Notes under the pieces: generated by a model
What the model saw: only the letters and a program-made list of their open reading frames with translations
The model's database searches: none
Told to the model about the DNA's origin: nothing
Source of the DNA: Haloferax mediterranei ATCC 33500
Lineage (GTDB): Archaea; Halobacteriota; Halobacteria; Halobacteriales; Haloferacaceae
DNA: 64,000 bases
Assembly (NCBI RefSeq): GCF_000306765.2
Contig: NC_017941.2
Coordinates: forward strand, 2,852,001 to 2,916,000
Direction of reading: 5' to 3'
Shown: piece by piece, positions 51,548-59,793 of the stretch
How the letters are laid out: each line of letters starts with the position of its first letter
How positions within the stretch are numbered: position 1 is the stretch's first letter
Position numbers and translations under genes: made by a program

Positions 51548-52153
51548 ATGAGAACTGAGCGCAACAAAGACGGGTCCTGGAACGTCTGGATGACCCGCGG
51601 CGAATACCACCACATCCCCCGCAACGCCAACAACTGGATGGAAGAGATCGCTCTCCGACTGATGGGTGACTGTGGACTCCGCGTCGAAGAAACCCTCCAC
51701 GTCACCCCCGGCGACATCTCCCGCAAGACAGACGGGCGCTCTTACCAACTGGAAGTGACGAAAGGAAAGGACACCACCGGCGAATACGATGGTGGGAAAC
51801 AGCGCGAGACATGGATGACACCCGAACTCGAACGTCTCATCTACCGCTACGCTGACGACCAAGACATCGAGGACGACGAACCCTTGATCCCTCGCAAGAA
51901 GCGCACTGTACAGACCTGGGTCGAGAAGGCCGCGGAACGTGCATCCGACGAGACCGGTGACACAGACTACGAACGCGTGTCGAGCCACGACCTCCGGCGC
52001 TGCTGGGCTCAACATCTCCTCGTAGAGGAAGGCGTCTCTCCGCGCATCGTCATGGCTCTCGGCGGATGGTCCTCGTACGACGCCATCGAACCCTACCTGA
52101 CAGCCCCCACAGAGGACAACATTATCGACTCGATGAACCAGGTCACATTGTGA
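51548..52153 (+). CDS. Short tyrosine recombinase (catalytic domain only)
   Basis: A 201-residue recombinase lacking the usual N-terminal core-binding domain. Catalytic residues: Arg45 (GDCGLRVEETL), Lys at about 72-74 (EVTKGKDTT), HxxR at 147-150 (SSHDLRRCWAQ), Trp174 in the second His/Trp position (LGGWSSYDAI), and Tyr183 (EPYLTAP). All are present, so it is likely functional. Similar short recombinases occur in haloarchaeal viruses and plasmids. It is unrelated in sequence detail to the first recombinase. Confidence 0.85.
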   Translation: MRTERNKDGSWNVWMTRGEYHHIPRNANNWMEEIALRLMGDCGLRVEETLHVTPGDISRKTDGRSYQLEVTKGKDTTGEYDGGKQRETWMTPELERLIYRYADDQDIEDDEPLIPRKKRTVQTWVEKAAERASDETGDTDYERVSSHDLRRCWAQHLLVEEGVSPRIVMALGGWSSYDAIEPYLTAPTEDNIIDSMNQVTL

Positions 52154-52410
52154 CGATTCTACCAAGGGTGACACGCTTTCAATAGATCGAGTGACTACCA
52201 TTCCGACATTGAACGGTGAAGCACTACCAGAGATCAGTCAACCTTTGTCCCAAATCGAACCCGATAACCACCGCTATCGCGAGAAGAATCACGGCTAGTT
52301 AATGAATTAGAGTCACTTCCCCGGTCATGCCGAAAACTCCAAGAGGTATCATCCCAGCGGTAATCAGAAGCATCGAGAGTTGATGGAGGCCAACCTCGAT
52401 ACCCAGCCGG

Positions 52411-53412
52411 TCACATATTGACTGAGACGGATTCATACTCATCTGGGTGTCGCTTGGTGTTGTACCATCCACGACGTTTTCCGCGCTCCAGAATCCCGAG
52501 CTCGACCATTCGACTGATGGCACCGCCAGCTGTGGACCGAACACTGTTGTCAGACGGATTGTTCCCGACTGCGGGAGAACCCTCCAGGAAATCTCGGAAC
52601 TGATCCAAATGGTTCGAGTAGGACCCCTCGCCCTCATTCAGCACATTGTATACGTACTTCACGAATCGATACTCCTCATCCAGTTCAGTCCGGATGGTGG
52701 TGACAATGAACGACTGCTCCTCTTCGTTCAATGTGGGTGCCTCCGGGCCGTTCGCCAACAACGGATTTCCAATCTGGACGAAACGAGCCCCAGTCAACGT
52801 CAACTCGATCTCCCAGTCCATGTTGTCCTCCTGGAAGGAAACATAGCCGAGGTCATGGCTGAAGCCAGAAGGTTGGCCTTTCTGGGTCTTCACCTTGCCA
52901 ACATAGTGGTCGAGATATCGCTTCATCGACTGGTCCTTGTCTTTGGGGAACCCGGTTGACTTCCGATTCTGTTTCTTGATATCGTTGCGTTCTTCCCAGT
53001 CGACGATTGCCTCGCGGATTGGCCAGACCCCTTCGGCGACGTAATTCCTCGCTTCATTCAGCGAGACTGCCCCACCAGTTTCGGTAGTCAGTTCGGCGAG
53101 CTTGTAGAGTGCACACTTCAACGGGAAGAACCGATAGTATTGCGAGAACAGCAATATCTCATCTCGATGCTCGCCGAACGGTGGTCCTGTGGGTATCTCC
53201 TCGGGTGCCTTGTAGCGCCAGTGTCGCCCTCCAGACGCCGTTGAATTGCTCGATACTTTGGACTCCTGTGACTCCCCCTGTGAGCGCTCAACGGCCAACT
53301 GATTCTGCGCAGCAACACGGAGAAATTGGTCTACGGAATCGTATCTACCGTCTTGAACCAGTTTCTGAATATTTTCATATGTGGCTGGTTCGAGTTCTGC
53401 GAACAGCCTCAT
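52411..53412 (-). CDS. RHH/winged-helix protein A of the dual-GHKL locus
   Basis: A 333-residue protein. The N-terminus (LEPATYENIQKLVQDGRYDS, VDQFLRVAAQNQL) looks like a ribbon-helix-helix motif. After a Ser/Gln linker comes a core with LLFSQYYRFFPLKCALYKLA and the basic motif NDIKKQNRKSTGFPK. The C-terminus (STAGGAISRMVELGILERGK) looks like a winged helix. It is a clear paralogue of the gene at 58768-59793. It is the last gene of a three-gene operon with the GHKL ATPase A. No nuclease motif is seen; likely DNA-binding. No named family recognised. Confidence 0.8.
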   Translation of the reverse strand: MRLFAELEPATYENIQKLVQDGRYDSVDQFLRVAAQNQLAVERSQGESQESKVSSNSTASGGRHWRYKAPEEIPTGPPFGEHRDEILLFSQYYRFFPLKCALYKLAELTTETGGAVSLNEARNYVAEGVWPIREAIVDWEERNDIKKQNRKSTGFPKDKDQSMKRYLDHYVGKVKTQKGQPSGFSHDLGYVSFQEDNMDWEIELTLTGARFVQIGNPLLANGPEAPTLNEEEQSFIVTTIRTELDEEYRFVKYVYNVLNEGEGSYSNHLDQFRDFLEGSPAVGNNPSDNSVRSTAGGAISRMVELGILERGKRRGWYNTKRHPDEYESVSVNM

Positions 53413-53416
53413 GCCA

Positions 53417-54094
53417 TCATTGCGCCTCCTGGAGGGCCGCTGCTATCTTCTGGTCCGACGGGAAGTCGTTCCGACCGAGCAACCGGTAGATGTTCTTGAT
53501 GTTCTTCGCATCCGGATTCCGAACCCGCCCGACTGCCTTCTCGACGAGCTGTTCCAGTGTTGGGTCATCGGTCTCCTTCTGGATATCGTCCCAGGCTCTG
53601 ATTTCGTCACGAGTTATCGACGTGTTGGCGTCACGGATGTTCTCGTCGTAGATGCGACGCGCCTCCTCTGGACCCACTTTCTGAGCCAGTTCGGCGATCG
53701 TCATCGGGGCGTCCTTCTTGTCCCACTTCTTGTCCGGGAAGACTTCGTAGAACCGCTGGTAGAGATAACTGGCACGGTTCTCTTTGCTGTCGACGAACGG
53801 CAGCAGCGGGGTCAGGATGTCCATCTCTCGATGCTCATCCTCCCGGACCTCCTCCTTGTAGATCTTCCCCATCCGCCAGGTGCTGAGGTATTTGTCGTCC
53901 TCCTCGTTGTAGGCGTCCCAGAGCTTCAGAATGATGTCCTGGTACTCCGAGAGGAGTTCTTGTAGCTCCTTGTGTTCGGTCTCCGTGAGCGTCCGTTCGC
54001 CTCCCTTGTTCAACGCCGCGAGCCGACCTACTCGTGTTTCCTTGATCTCGATTGAATATTCTCCATTGGTGATCTTCGAGTGGAGGTTGCCCAT
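53417..54094 (-). CDS. Helical protein of the dual-GHKL locus, unknown
   Basis: A 225-residue protein from the ATG at 54094 (MGNLHSKITNGEYSIEIKET). Nearly all predicted helix, rich in Lys/Glu: TETEHKELQELLSEYQDIIL, YLYQRFYEVFPDKKWDKKDA, TIAELAQKVGPEEARRIYDE. It lies between GHKL A (25 bases upstream) and the RHH/wHTH protein A (four bases downstream), and has no counterpart in the second unit. No domain recognised; it could be a scaffold, effector or specificity subunit. Confidence 0.75.
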   Translation of the reverse strand: MGNLHSKITNGEYSIEIKETRVGRLAALNKGGERTLTETEHKELQELLSEYQDIILKLWDAYNEEDDKYLSTWRMGKIYKEEVREDEHREMDILTPLLPFVDSKENRASYLYQRFYEVFPDKKWDKKDAPMTIAELAQKVGPEEARRIYDENIRDANTSITRDEIRAWDDIQKETDDPTLEQLVEKAVGRVRNPDAKNIKNIYRLLGRNDFPSDQKIAAALQEAQ

Positions 54095-54119
54095 GCCGAC
54101 CGATAGTGGCCTGCGGCTA

Positions 54120-56186
54120 TTAAGACTCATATTCCACCCCGAGCTGCTCCGTGATGGCAGCCTCCATCCGTGCCAGAATCTCGGCACGGCGAGTGAGCCC
54201 CTCTTCGAGTAATTCAGCGGCGTTCTCACCGTCAACCATCATGTCTCCGAGGAGGTCGTGAATCTCGTCGATGTTGCGGTGGAGGATGACCTCCTCGACG
54301 CCCCACTCCGTCCCGAGACGCTTCTGAATTTGGTCACGACGGTTATCGTCGTCGGTGATGCGGGTCGCCGCGAGCCACTCCTGACGGTTCACGTTGATGG
54401 TGAGATCGATCCCGCCGTCACCTCGCTCGCTGGCGACGGCCTTCCAGCTCTCGTCGTCGCCGGGGAAGAACGACGTCTCGCGAACGATGGAGATACGAGT
54501 CGGTTCATCACCACCACCGTCGTCGCCCTTCTCCTTCTCGCGCGAACGCGGGAGCACGTCGCCGACGTAGAAGGTGACCCGAGAGTGGTCGAGTTCATCG
54601 GGCTCCTCCTCATCCATCTCCATGACCTCGGGTTGTCCCCGGATTCTCGCGCTGAACGAGTAAATGCCCTCCTCGGTCGGTCGAAACGCCTGGATGTCGA
54701 ACGTGTCGTGTTCGTTCTTTGGAACGTCGACGAGTCGAGACGGAATCGACTTGTTCATGCCAAGGTCGTTCGATGCGACCTTGATATCGTAGATCTCGAA
54801 CCGCTCATGTTCCGAATCCGCCGGGTTCTCGACCTGTGTACGGAGCGTGACGGTCTCCCCGACGTCGAATTTCCGCTTCCCGACCTGACATTTCAGTAGG
54901 GACGGAGTCGGTGGACTGGTAGGCGTATCTTCACTTGGCCCATCATCGTCATCACCACCAGCGTTGGTCAGCGTCCCGTCCTGGACCTGGTACTCGTCGA
55001 AGTCGTCGTACTCGGTCAGCAGTTCGTTGATGGACGACGTGATGTCCGTCGCGAGCTGCTGGCGTTCCTCGGTCGTGCGGCCCTTCTTGAAGTGCTCCTT
55101 GTGGAGTTCCATCAGGACCTCCTTAATACCGCTGTCAGTCTCGTTCCCACGGAACGACGTGTGCGAGTTGTTCTCCAGTTCGGGGCACAGTTCGCTCGCG
55201 TCACACCACCCGATCATCTGCGGTGGGCGGCGGAGGGACGGGATGCCAGTGGGTTTGTACGTCTTAACCGCCATGAACGGGTGGTCGAGGTACTTGTTGC
55301 CCTTGAGCATCGCTACGCCCTCCCAGGGCGGGTCCTCATCCATCACGTCCGTCCGGATGACGTAGAGGTCATGGATCTGGTAGGAGTTCCCCTCCGCGGA
55401 GAACTCGGGCAGCTTCTCCTTGTAGATGAGCTGACCCTCTTCAAGGTACTTTTCCAGGTCCGGCGGCTCGGCCTGGTGGGTCTCGCCGTCGATGGTGTAC
55501 TCAACGGTCACGTCGTCTCGGAGCAGGAGGAAGGTGAAGCTCCCCAGCAGGACCTGCTTGATTTGCTCCCAGGTGCTCAGGTGCTCCATGTCGTGGTCGA
55601 GGACATCAGCGACGTGGATGTACGTCCCTTGGACTCCTTCTGGAAGCTTCGAATTCTCCGGCGTCTTCGGCTCACTGTACTTGCCGATGTTTGTGACCGT
55701 CGAGGCGTGGTGCTCTTCGCCCTGGCGGGTCTCCACGTAGGTCTTCCCCTCGCCGCACATGGAGACCACGTAGAATCCTCGCCCGTACGCACCCGCACCG
55801 CCTCCGGCCTCCTTGTCCTCGTCGGGAGTGTCGATACCGAGGAGGTTGTCCTCCAGAGTCTCACGGGTCATCCCACCCGCGTTGTCCTCGTAGGTGAGGG
55901 TGTTCCGCTCGGTATCGATTCGAATCTCGATGAACAGTTCGGCATTCTCCGGGAGCACACCGTAGTGCTTGTTTCGACCAAACGCATCACCGCCATTCTG
56001 GAGGGCTTCTCGGATCGACCCCTTCCACGGCTCGTCATAGTCCTCACGGATACGCTGAAGAGTGTTCTTGCGCTCGATCGGAACGTCGCGCGTGATCTCC
56101 TCATCCTCCGCGAAGTCGGGGGTGTCGATAGAATTCTCCTCGTCTGTCTGAGTCTCGTCGTCAGGCTTGTCTTCGTCTGTGCTCAT
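54120..56186 (-). CDS. GHKL-fold ATPase A (Hsp90/MutL/HATPase type)
   Basis: A 688-residue protein. Bergerat ATP-binding motifs: N box SIREALQNGGDAF (Glu60, Asn64, Asp67), G1 box YEDNAGGMTR (Asp101, Gly104) and G2 box GGGAGAYGRGFYV (128-140). Then an S5-like segment, an acidic low-complexity linker (about 410-430), a beta-sandwich-like region (KCQVGKRKFDVGETVTLRTQ) and a C-terminal helical end with INVNRQEWLAATR. There is no His-phosphotransfer or sensor domain, so it is not a histidine kinase. The Shine-Dalgarno-like gaggtggagat sits just before the ATG. First gene of its operon. Confidence 0.9.
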   Translation of the reverse strand: MSTDEDKPDDETQTDEENSIDTPDFAEDEEITRDVPIERKNTLQRIREDYDEPWKGSIREALQNGGDAFGRNKHYGVLPENAELFIEIRIDTERNTLTYEDNAGGMTRETLEDNLLGIDTPDEDKEAGGGAGAYGRGFYVVSMCGEGKTYVETRQGEEHHASTVTNIGKYSEPKTPENSKLPEGVQGTYIHVADVLDHDMEHLSTWEQIKQVLLGSFTFLLLRDDVTVEYTIDGETHQAEPPDLEKYLEEGQLIYKEKLPEFSAEGNSYQIHDLYVIRTDVMDEDPPWEGVAMLKGNKYLDHPFMAVKTYKPTGIPSLRRPPQMIGWCDASELCPELENNSHTSFRGNETDSGIKEVLMELHKEHFKKGRTTEERQQLATDITSSINELLTEYDDFDEYQVQDGTLTNAGGDDDDGPSEDTPTSPPTPSLLKCQVGKRKFDVGETVTLRTQVENPADSEHERFEIYDIKVASNDLGMNKSIPSRLVDVPKNEHDTFDIQAFRPTEEGIYSFSARIRGQPEVMEMDEEEPDELDHSRVTFYVGDVLPRSREKEKGDDGGGDEPTRISIVRETSFFPGDDESWKAVASERGDGGIDLTINVNRQEWLAATRITDDDNRRDQIQKRLGTEWGVEEVILHRNIDEIHDLLGDMMVDGENAAELLEEGLTRRAEILARMEAAITEQLGVEYES

Positions 56187-56670
56187 ATCTCCACCTCATG
56201 TGTTGTGAGACACGACTGCTTGTACCCCACGCACAAGGAGAGACAATAGATGTGGGTAAATGTTTTGGTAAACCCCACTGATGGCCCCTACGTGGCTCGA
56301 AGGTGCCGAAGACGAAGGATTAGGCCGCCAATCCAGTCCTTCTGCGACTTGATTTGTGTGTTCAAGCACAAGATAGCGGTGGGTGTTGAGGAGTTCGGCC
56401 CTTCCGGTCGTAAGCATATAGCAATTTGAGCGTCCGTCTACGTAGAACCGATCACCTGCATTGATGGCAACTGATGTGCCGAGTCGTACGAATAGCTAGA
56501 GAACTTTTGTAATACGCTGCAATGGTGACTCTTTGCCAGAGAGTTCCTTCAGACACCACTATGAATTGCTGTTTTTTGGACATTTGGCCACAAATCATCT
56601 GGTCGGTGCTGCTGTCTTTCTATCCTGGTGAGAAATTTTATAATACCCGGTTAACAATGAACCAGATAAG
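56187..56670. other. Divergent promoter region of the GHKL-methyltransferase locus
   Basis: A 484-base gap between GHKL ATPase A (minus) and the methyltransferase (plus). Near the ATPase is an imperfect inverted/direct repeat (tgggtaaatg ttttgg taaacccca, 56253-56277). Near the methyltransferase is the TATA element. The middle has a minus-strand open frame (56196-56417, including LEHTNQVAEGLDWRPN) that may be a decayed gene fragment, but support is weak. Confidence 0.5.
56636..56646 (+). promoter_or_regulatory. TATA element of the methyltransferase gene
   Basis: The stretch ttttataatac ends about 25 bases before the ATG at 56671, which fits a leaderless transcript. Confidence 0.7.
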
Positions 56671-58467
56671 ATGGATAGCGAAGAGCTGACTCAGGGCCTA
56701 TCACAACCTTCTCGTGACCCTGAGCAAGAGGATGATGCAGACCAAAACGATATGTCTCTCCTAAACTTTCGTCTCGAGGACACCCCAGGGACCAACGAAC
56801 CAGTCGACATCCCTAACTACCCAATCAAAGCGATCACGCAAGTAGACGAACACGGAAACGAATATACAGACCACGCACCAGAGATCGACTTCAGGGCACT
56901 GGAGAGCACTCTTACAAAGACCGACATTCTCACGCACGCAATCCACAAGCACCCCGCAATCTTCATCCCGCAAATACCACGCCACATCATCCGGACCTAC
57001 ACGACAGAACTCAATGCTGAAGGGAAGCGCCCGGTCGTGATGGACCCGTTCAACGGAAGTGGTACTACAGGCGTCGAATCCAAAATCGCCGGTAGAGACT
57101 ACCTCGGGGTCGAAATCAACCCGCTCTCAAAATTGGTGAGTGAGGTCGCTACGACACCGATTCCATACAACGTACTGAAGAACGTCAGATCGGACATTAT
57201 CGACCGGCTTGACGAATGTCCAACCGAGTACTACGAGGACTATGACGTTGAGTTTCTCGACCAAACAGGCAAACACCACTGGTTTGAGGACCAAGCCATC
57301 GATGGGCTGACAACCATCCGGAAAGTCATCACCGAGTACCTTAGATCGGACCATGACTGGCAGCGAGGGCTGGAAGTCCGAGAAAGAAAGGCCATATCCG
57401 ATCTCGGGCTTACTGACGAGGATCTCAACGAGCGAGTTAGCAGATGGCTCGTGCTCATGATTGCAAACACGGTGTTCGAAGTGTCGAACGCTGATCCGGG
57501 GGTGTCAAAGGCTCACAAATCGAAGCGGATGCGGGAGAAAATTGATAACGGTGAACACCCACCAGATGCCATAACTGAGTACAAGAAGCACCTCAAGAAG
57601 TCCGAAGCGCGTCTCATTGACCTGTGGAACGAAGTATATCGAACCAACGCGCCCGGTGGGACGGATGACCGGACCACCGTCGTGGTGAACGACGCTGAGA
57701 ACTCAACGCTACACAGGTTCTCCAACGAGTGGGTCGAGTTGGAAGAGAACAACGCCCACCAAGCAACAACCGACATCAAGCTAGCTGACGCGCGTTCGTT
57801 CTCGTTCCCCAAATACAAGAACGGGGTGGACCTTGCGATAACCTCACCACCGTATATCAACGCGATGAACTACTTCAGGGGAACCAAACTGAGGATTTTC
57901 TGGATACACGATTTGATAGAGGAGATCACGAATCTGGACGCGACAAAGCTTCGGAAGTCCATCATCGGGACGAACTCGGTTTCCATCTCGGACGTCGACC
58001 GTGAACTCCCTGTCCTCCTCCGAGACGAATGGAAAGGTACCGAGGCCGAGTACGATGCGACGTCACTCCCGATGCTGGACACTCACATCGAGGAGATCCA
58101 TGGGGGAGACCTGACTGAAGCGACCAGTCGGGCGTACACCACGTGGAAGTTCTTCGCGGAAGATATGCTGAAGAGTCTCACACGGGTGTATGAGCACCTG
58201 AAACCGGGTGGGTTGTTCTTCTTCATCGTTGGAGAGAACACGATCAGCGGTCGGCGGATTCAGAACCACCGGTTCATCGCTGATATTGCTCAGAATCTCG
58301 GCAAGTTCAAAACTCAGGACGGGCACCTTCAGGAAGACGAGGGGTACAATCTCGTTGAGATGGGGTGGGACAAGATCACGAATCGGGACCTGTTCCAGGG
58401 ACGCAGCCATGGATACGGTGTGATTGAGCACGAATGGGTCGTCATTCTGCAAAAACCGGGTGAGTAA
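56671..58467 (+). CDS. DNA methyltransferase, probable N4-cytosine type
   Basis: A 598-residue DNA methylase. SAM-binding motif I is VVMDPFNGSGTTGVESKIAG (residues 122-141) with the following GVEINP. Catalytic motif IV is TSPPYINAMNYF (391-402). The SPPY form favours N4-cytosine over N6-adenine, but adenine methylation cannot be excluded. A C-terminal strand contains LKPGGLFFFIVGENTISG. About 240 residues between motifs I and IV, helical and charged, may recognise DNA. It is the centre of the locus between the two GHKL units; a winged-helix protein follows after two bases. Confidence 0.9.
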   Translation: MDSEELTQGLSQPSRDPEQEDDADQNDMSLLNFRLEDTPGTNEPVDIPNYPIKAITQVDEHGNEYTDHAPEIDFRALESTLTKTDILTHAIHKHPAIFIPQIPRHIIRTYTTELNAEGKRPVVMDPFNGSGTTGVESKIAGRDYLGVEINPLSKLVSEVATTPIPYNVLKNVRSDIIDRLDECPTEYYEDYDVEFLDQTGKHHWFEDQAIDGLTTIRKVITEYLRSDHDWQRGLEVRERKAISDLGLTDEDLNERVSRWLVLMIANTVFEVSNADPGVSKAHKSKRMREKIDNGEHPPDAITEYKKHLKKSEARLIDLWNEVYRTNAPGGTDDRTTVVVNDAENSTLHRFSNEWVELEENNAHQATTDIKLADARSFSFPKYKNGVDLAITSPPYINAMNYFRGTKLRIFWIHDLIEEITNLDATKLRKSIIGTNSVSISDVDRELPVLLRDEWKGTEAEYDATSLPMLDTHIEEIHGGDLTEATSRAYTTWKFFAEDMLKSLTRVYEHLKPGGLFFFIVGENTISGRRIQNHRFIADIAQNLGKFKTQDGHLQEDEGYNLVEMGWDKITNRDLFQGRSHGYGVIEHEWVVILQKPGE

Positions 58468-58469
58468 CA

Positions 58470-58763
58470 ATGTCTTCAGAAAACACAGACACGCTGGGGT
58501 TCGAAATCACGCTCCTCACGTTCGTCGCGAACAAATACGAGCCTGATGCGACCGCGGTACTGGAGGAGATGAACGCGTGGTACGACACAGAGTTCGGATA
58601 TCAGCGAATCTACGGTACGCTGGAGCGGTTCAACGAGCGTGGGTTGGTGAAGAAGATCTCGATTGATGGTCGGTCCAACTGTTACATGATTACGCAGAAG
58701 GGTGCCACTCGTGTGAAACGGCACCGAGAACTGGTGGAGCAACAAACAGAGGGCTTGGCGTAG
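58470..58763 (+). CDS. Winged-helix regulator (PadR-like) behind the methyltransferase
   Basis: A 97-residue protein in an operon with the methyltransferase (two-base gap). The fold looks like a winged helix: GFEITLLTFVANKYEPDATA, FGYQRIYGTLERFNERGLVK, KKISIDGRSNCYMITQKGAT. Likely a regulator of the locus or a specificity partner. It is convergent with the RHH protein B gene, four bases apart. Confidence 0.8.
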   Translation: MSSENTDTLGFEITLLTFVANKYEPDATAVLEEMNAWYDTEFGYQRIYGTLERFNERGLVKKISIDGRSNCYMITQKGATRVKRHRELVEQQTEGLA

Positions 58764-58767
58764 CGAA

Positions 58768-59793
58768 TTAGTTCGCGAATTCACTCGGTGGGGTGTCGGC
58801 GACGTAGACGCCGCGCTTCCCGCCCCGGTTGACCAGTCCGAGTTCAACCATTCTGCTCAGAGTTCCTGCTGTGTGTGACCGCAGACGGTTCTCAGATGGA
58901 TCGTCGTCGAATCCCGGGACGCTTACGAGGTACTCACGGCATTCATCGAGATGTTTGGTGTAGGAATCGCCCTCGTACTCTTCGAGCAGTTCGTACACTT
59001 CTTCCATGAATCCGAATTCGGTAGGGAGCGTCTCGTAGATGTGTGTCACGATGAAACCGGCTTCCTCACTACTGATTGTGGTGTTGTTAGGACCGCTAGC
59101 CAAGATTGGGTTCGTGTACGTAACGAGTTGTCGTCCAGCTGGAGATAGTTGCACCAGACAACGATCCTCGTCGAGCGGTTGGAAAGCGATAAGGGCAAGA
59201 TCATCACCCATCCCGTTGGGCTTGAGATCCGATTTCCGGATTTTCCCAACGTATTGATCGAGGAAGCGCTTCATACTGTACTCCGGGTTCTTCACATCCG
59301 TTTTTGGCAGACCGGTCGACTTCCGGTTCTGCTTCTTAACGTCGTTTTCTTCCTCCCACTGCACGAGCTCATCACGGAGCGACGCAACGCGCTCCTCGAT
59401 GTGACCCCGAAACGTAGAGAGTTCCACCGCACCGCCGTGGTCCGCAGTCACCTTCGCCAATTCGAGCAGTACGAATTTGAGCGGGAAGAACCGATAGTAC
59501 TGCGAGAACAACAACGTATCCTCACGATCCGTCTCATACGGGTCTGCGATCGGGATGTTCTCGGGAACTGAATACCCCCAGACTGACTCCGACGACGTTG
59601 TTTCTGACTGCTCTGCCTGTGCAGCCTTCGTGCCACCATCGGAGAGTTCCATCGACTCTTCGTCTTTCTCGATGCGAAGTTGGTTGTCTACCGCGACCTG
59701 AATGAACTGATCGATGTCTCTGTACGAACCGTTCCCGACCAGTTCTCGAATCTCATCGTACGTGTCCGGGTCGAGTTTGCTGACGATGCGCAT
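58768..59793 (-). CDS. RHH/winged-helix protein B of the dual-GHKL locus
   Basis: A 341-residue paralogue of the protein at 52411-53412. Shared blocks include the RHH-like N-terminus (LDPDTYDEIRELVGNGSYRD, IDQFIQVAVDNQL), LLFSQYYRFFPLKFVLLELA, NDVKKQNRKSTGLPK, YSMKRFLDQYVGKI and the C-terminal LSRMVELGLVNRGGKRGVY. Its start overlaps the stop of GHKL ATPase B (TAATG), so they are translationally coupled. Likely DNA-binding; no named family recognised. Confidence 0.8.
   Translation of the reverse strand: MRIVSKLDPDTYDEIRELVGNGSYRDIDQFIQVAVDNQLRIEKDEESMELSDGGTKAAQAEQSETTSSESVWGYSVPENIPIADPYETDREDTLLFSQYYRFFPLKFVLLELAKVTADHGGAVELSTFRGHIEERVASLRDELVQWEEENDVKKQNRKSTGLPKTDVKNPEYSMKRFLDQYVGKIRKSDLKPNGMGDDLALIAFQPLDEDRCLVQLSPAGRQLVTYTNPILASGPNNTTISSEEAGFIVTHIYETLPTEFGFMEEVYELLEEYEGDSYTKHLDECREYLVSVPGFDDDPSENRLRSHTAGTLSRMVELGLVNRGGKRGVYVADTPPSEFAN

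Noticed and set aside
55092..56249. A 385-codon plus-strand frame opposite GHKL ATPase A
   Set aside because: The minus strand carries complete Bergerat motifs; the plus frame has none.
56196..56417. A 73-codon minus-strand ORF in the divergent promoter region
   Set aside because: It overlaps the leader of ATPase A and lacks a convincing promoter; at most a decayed gene fragment.
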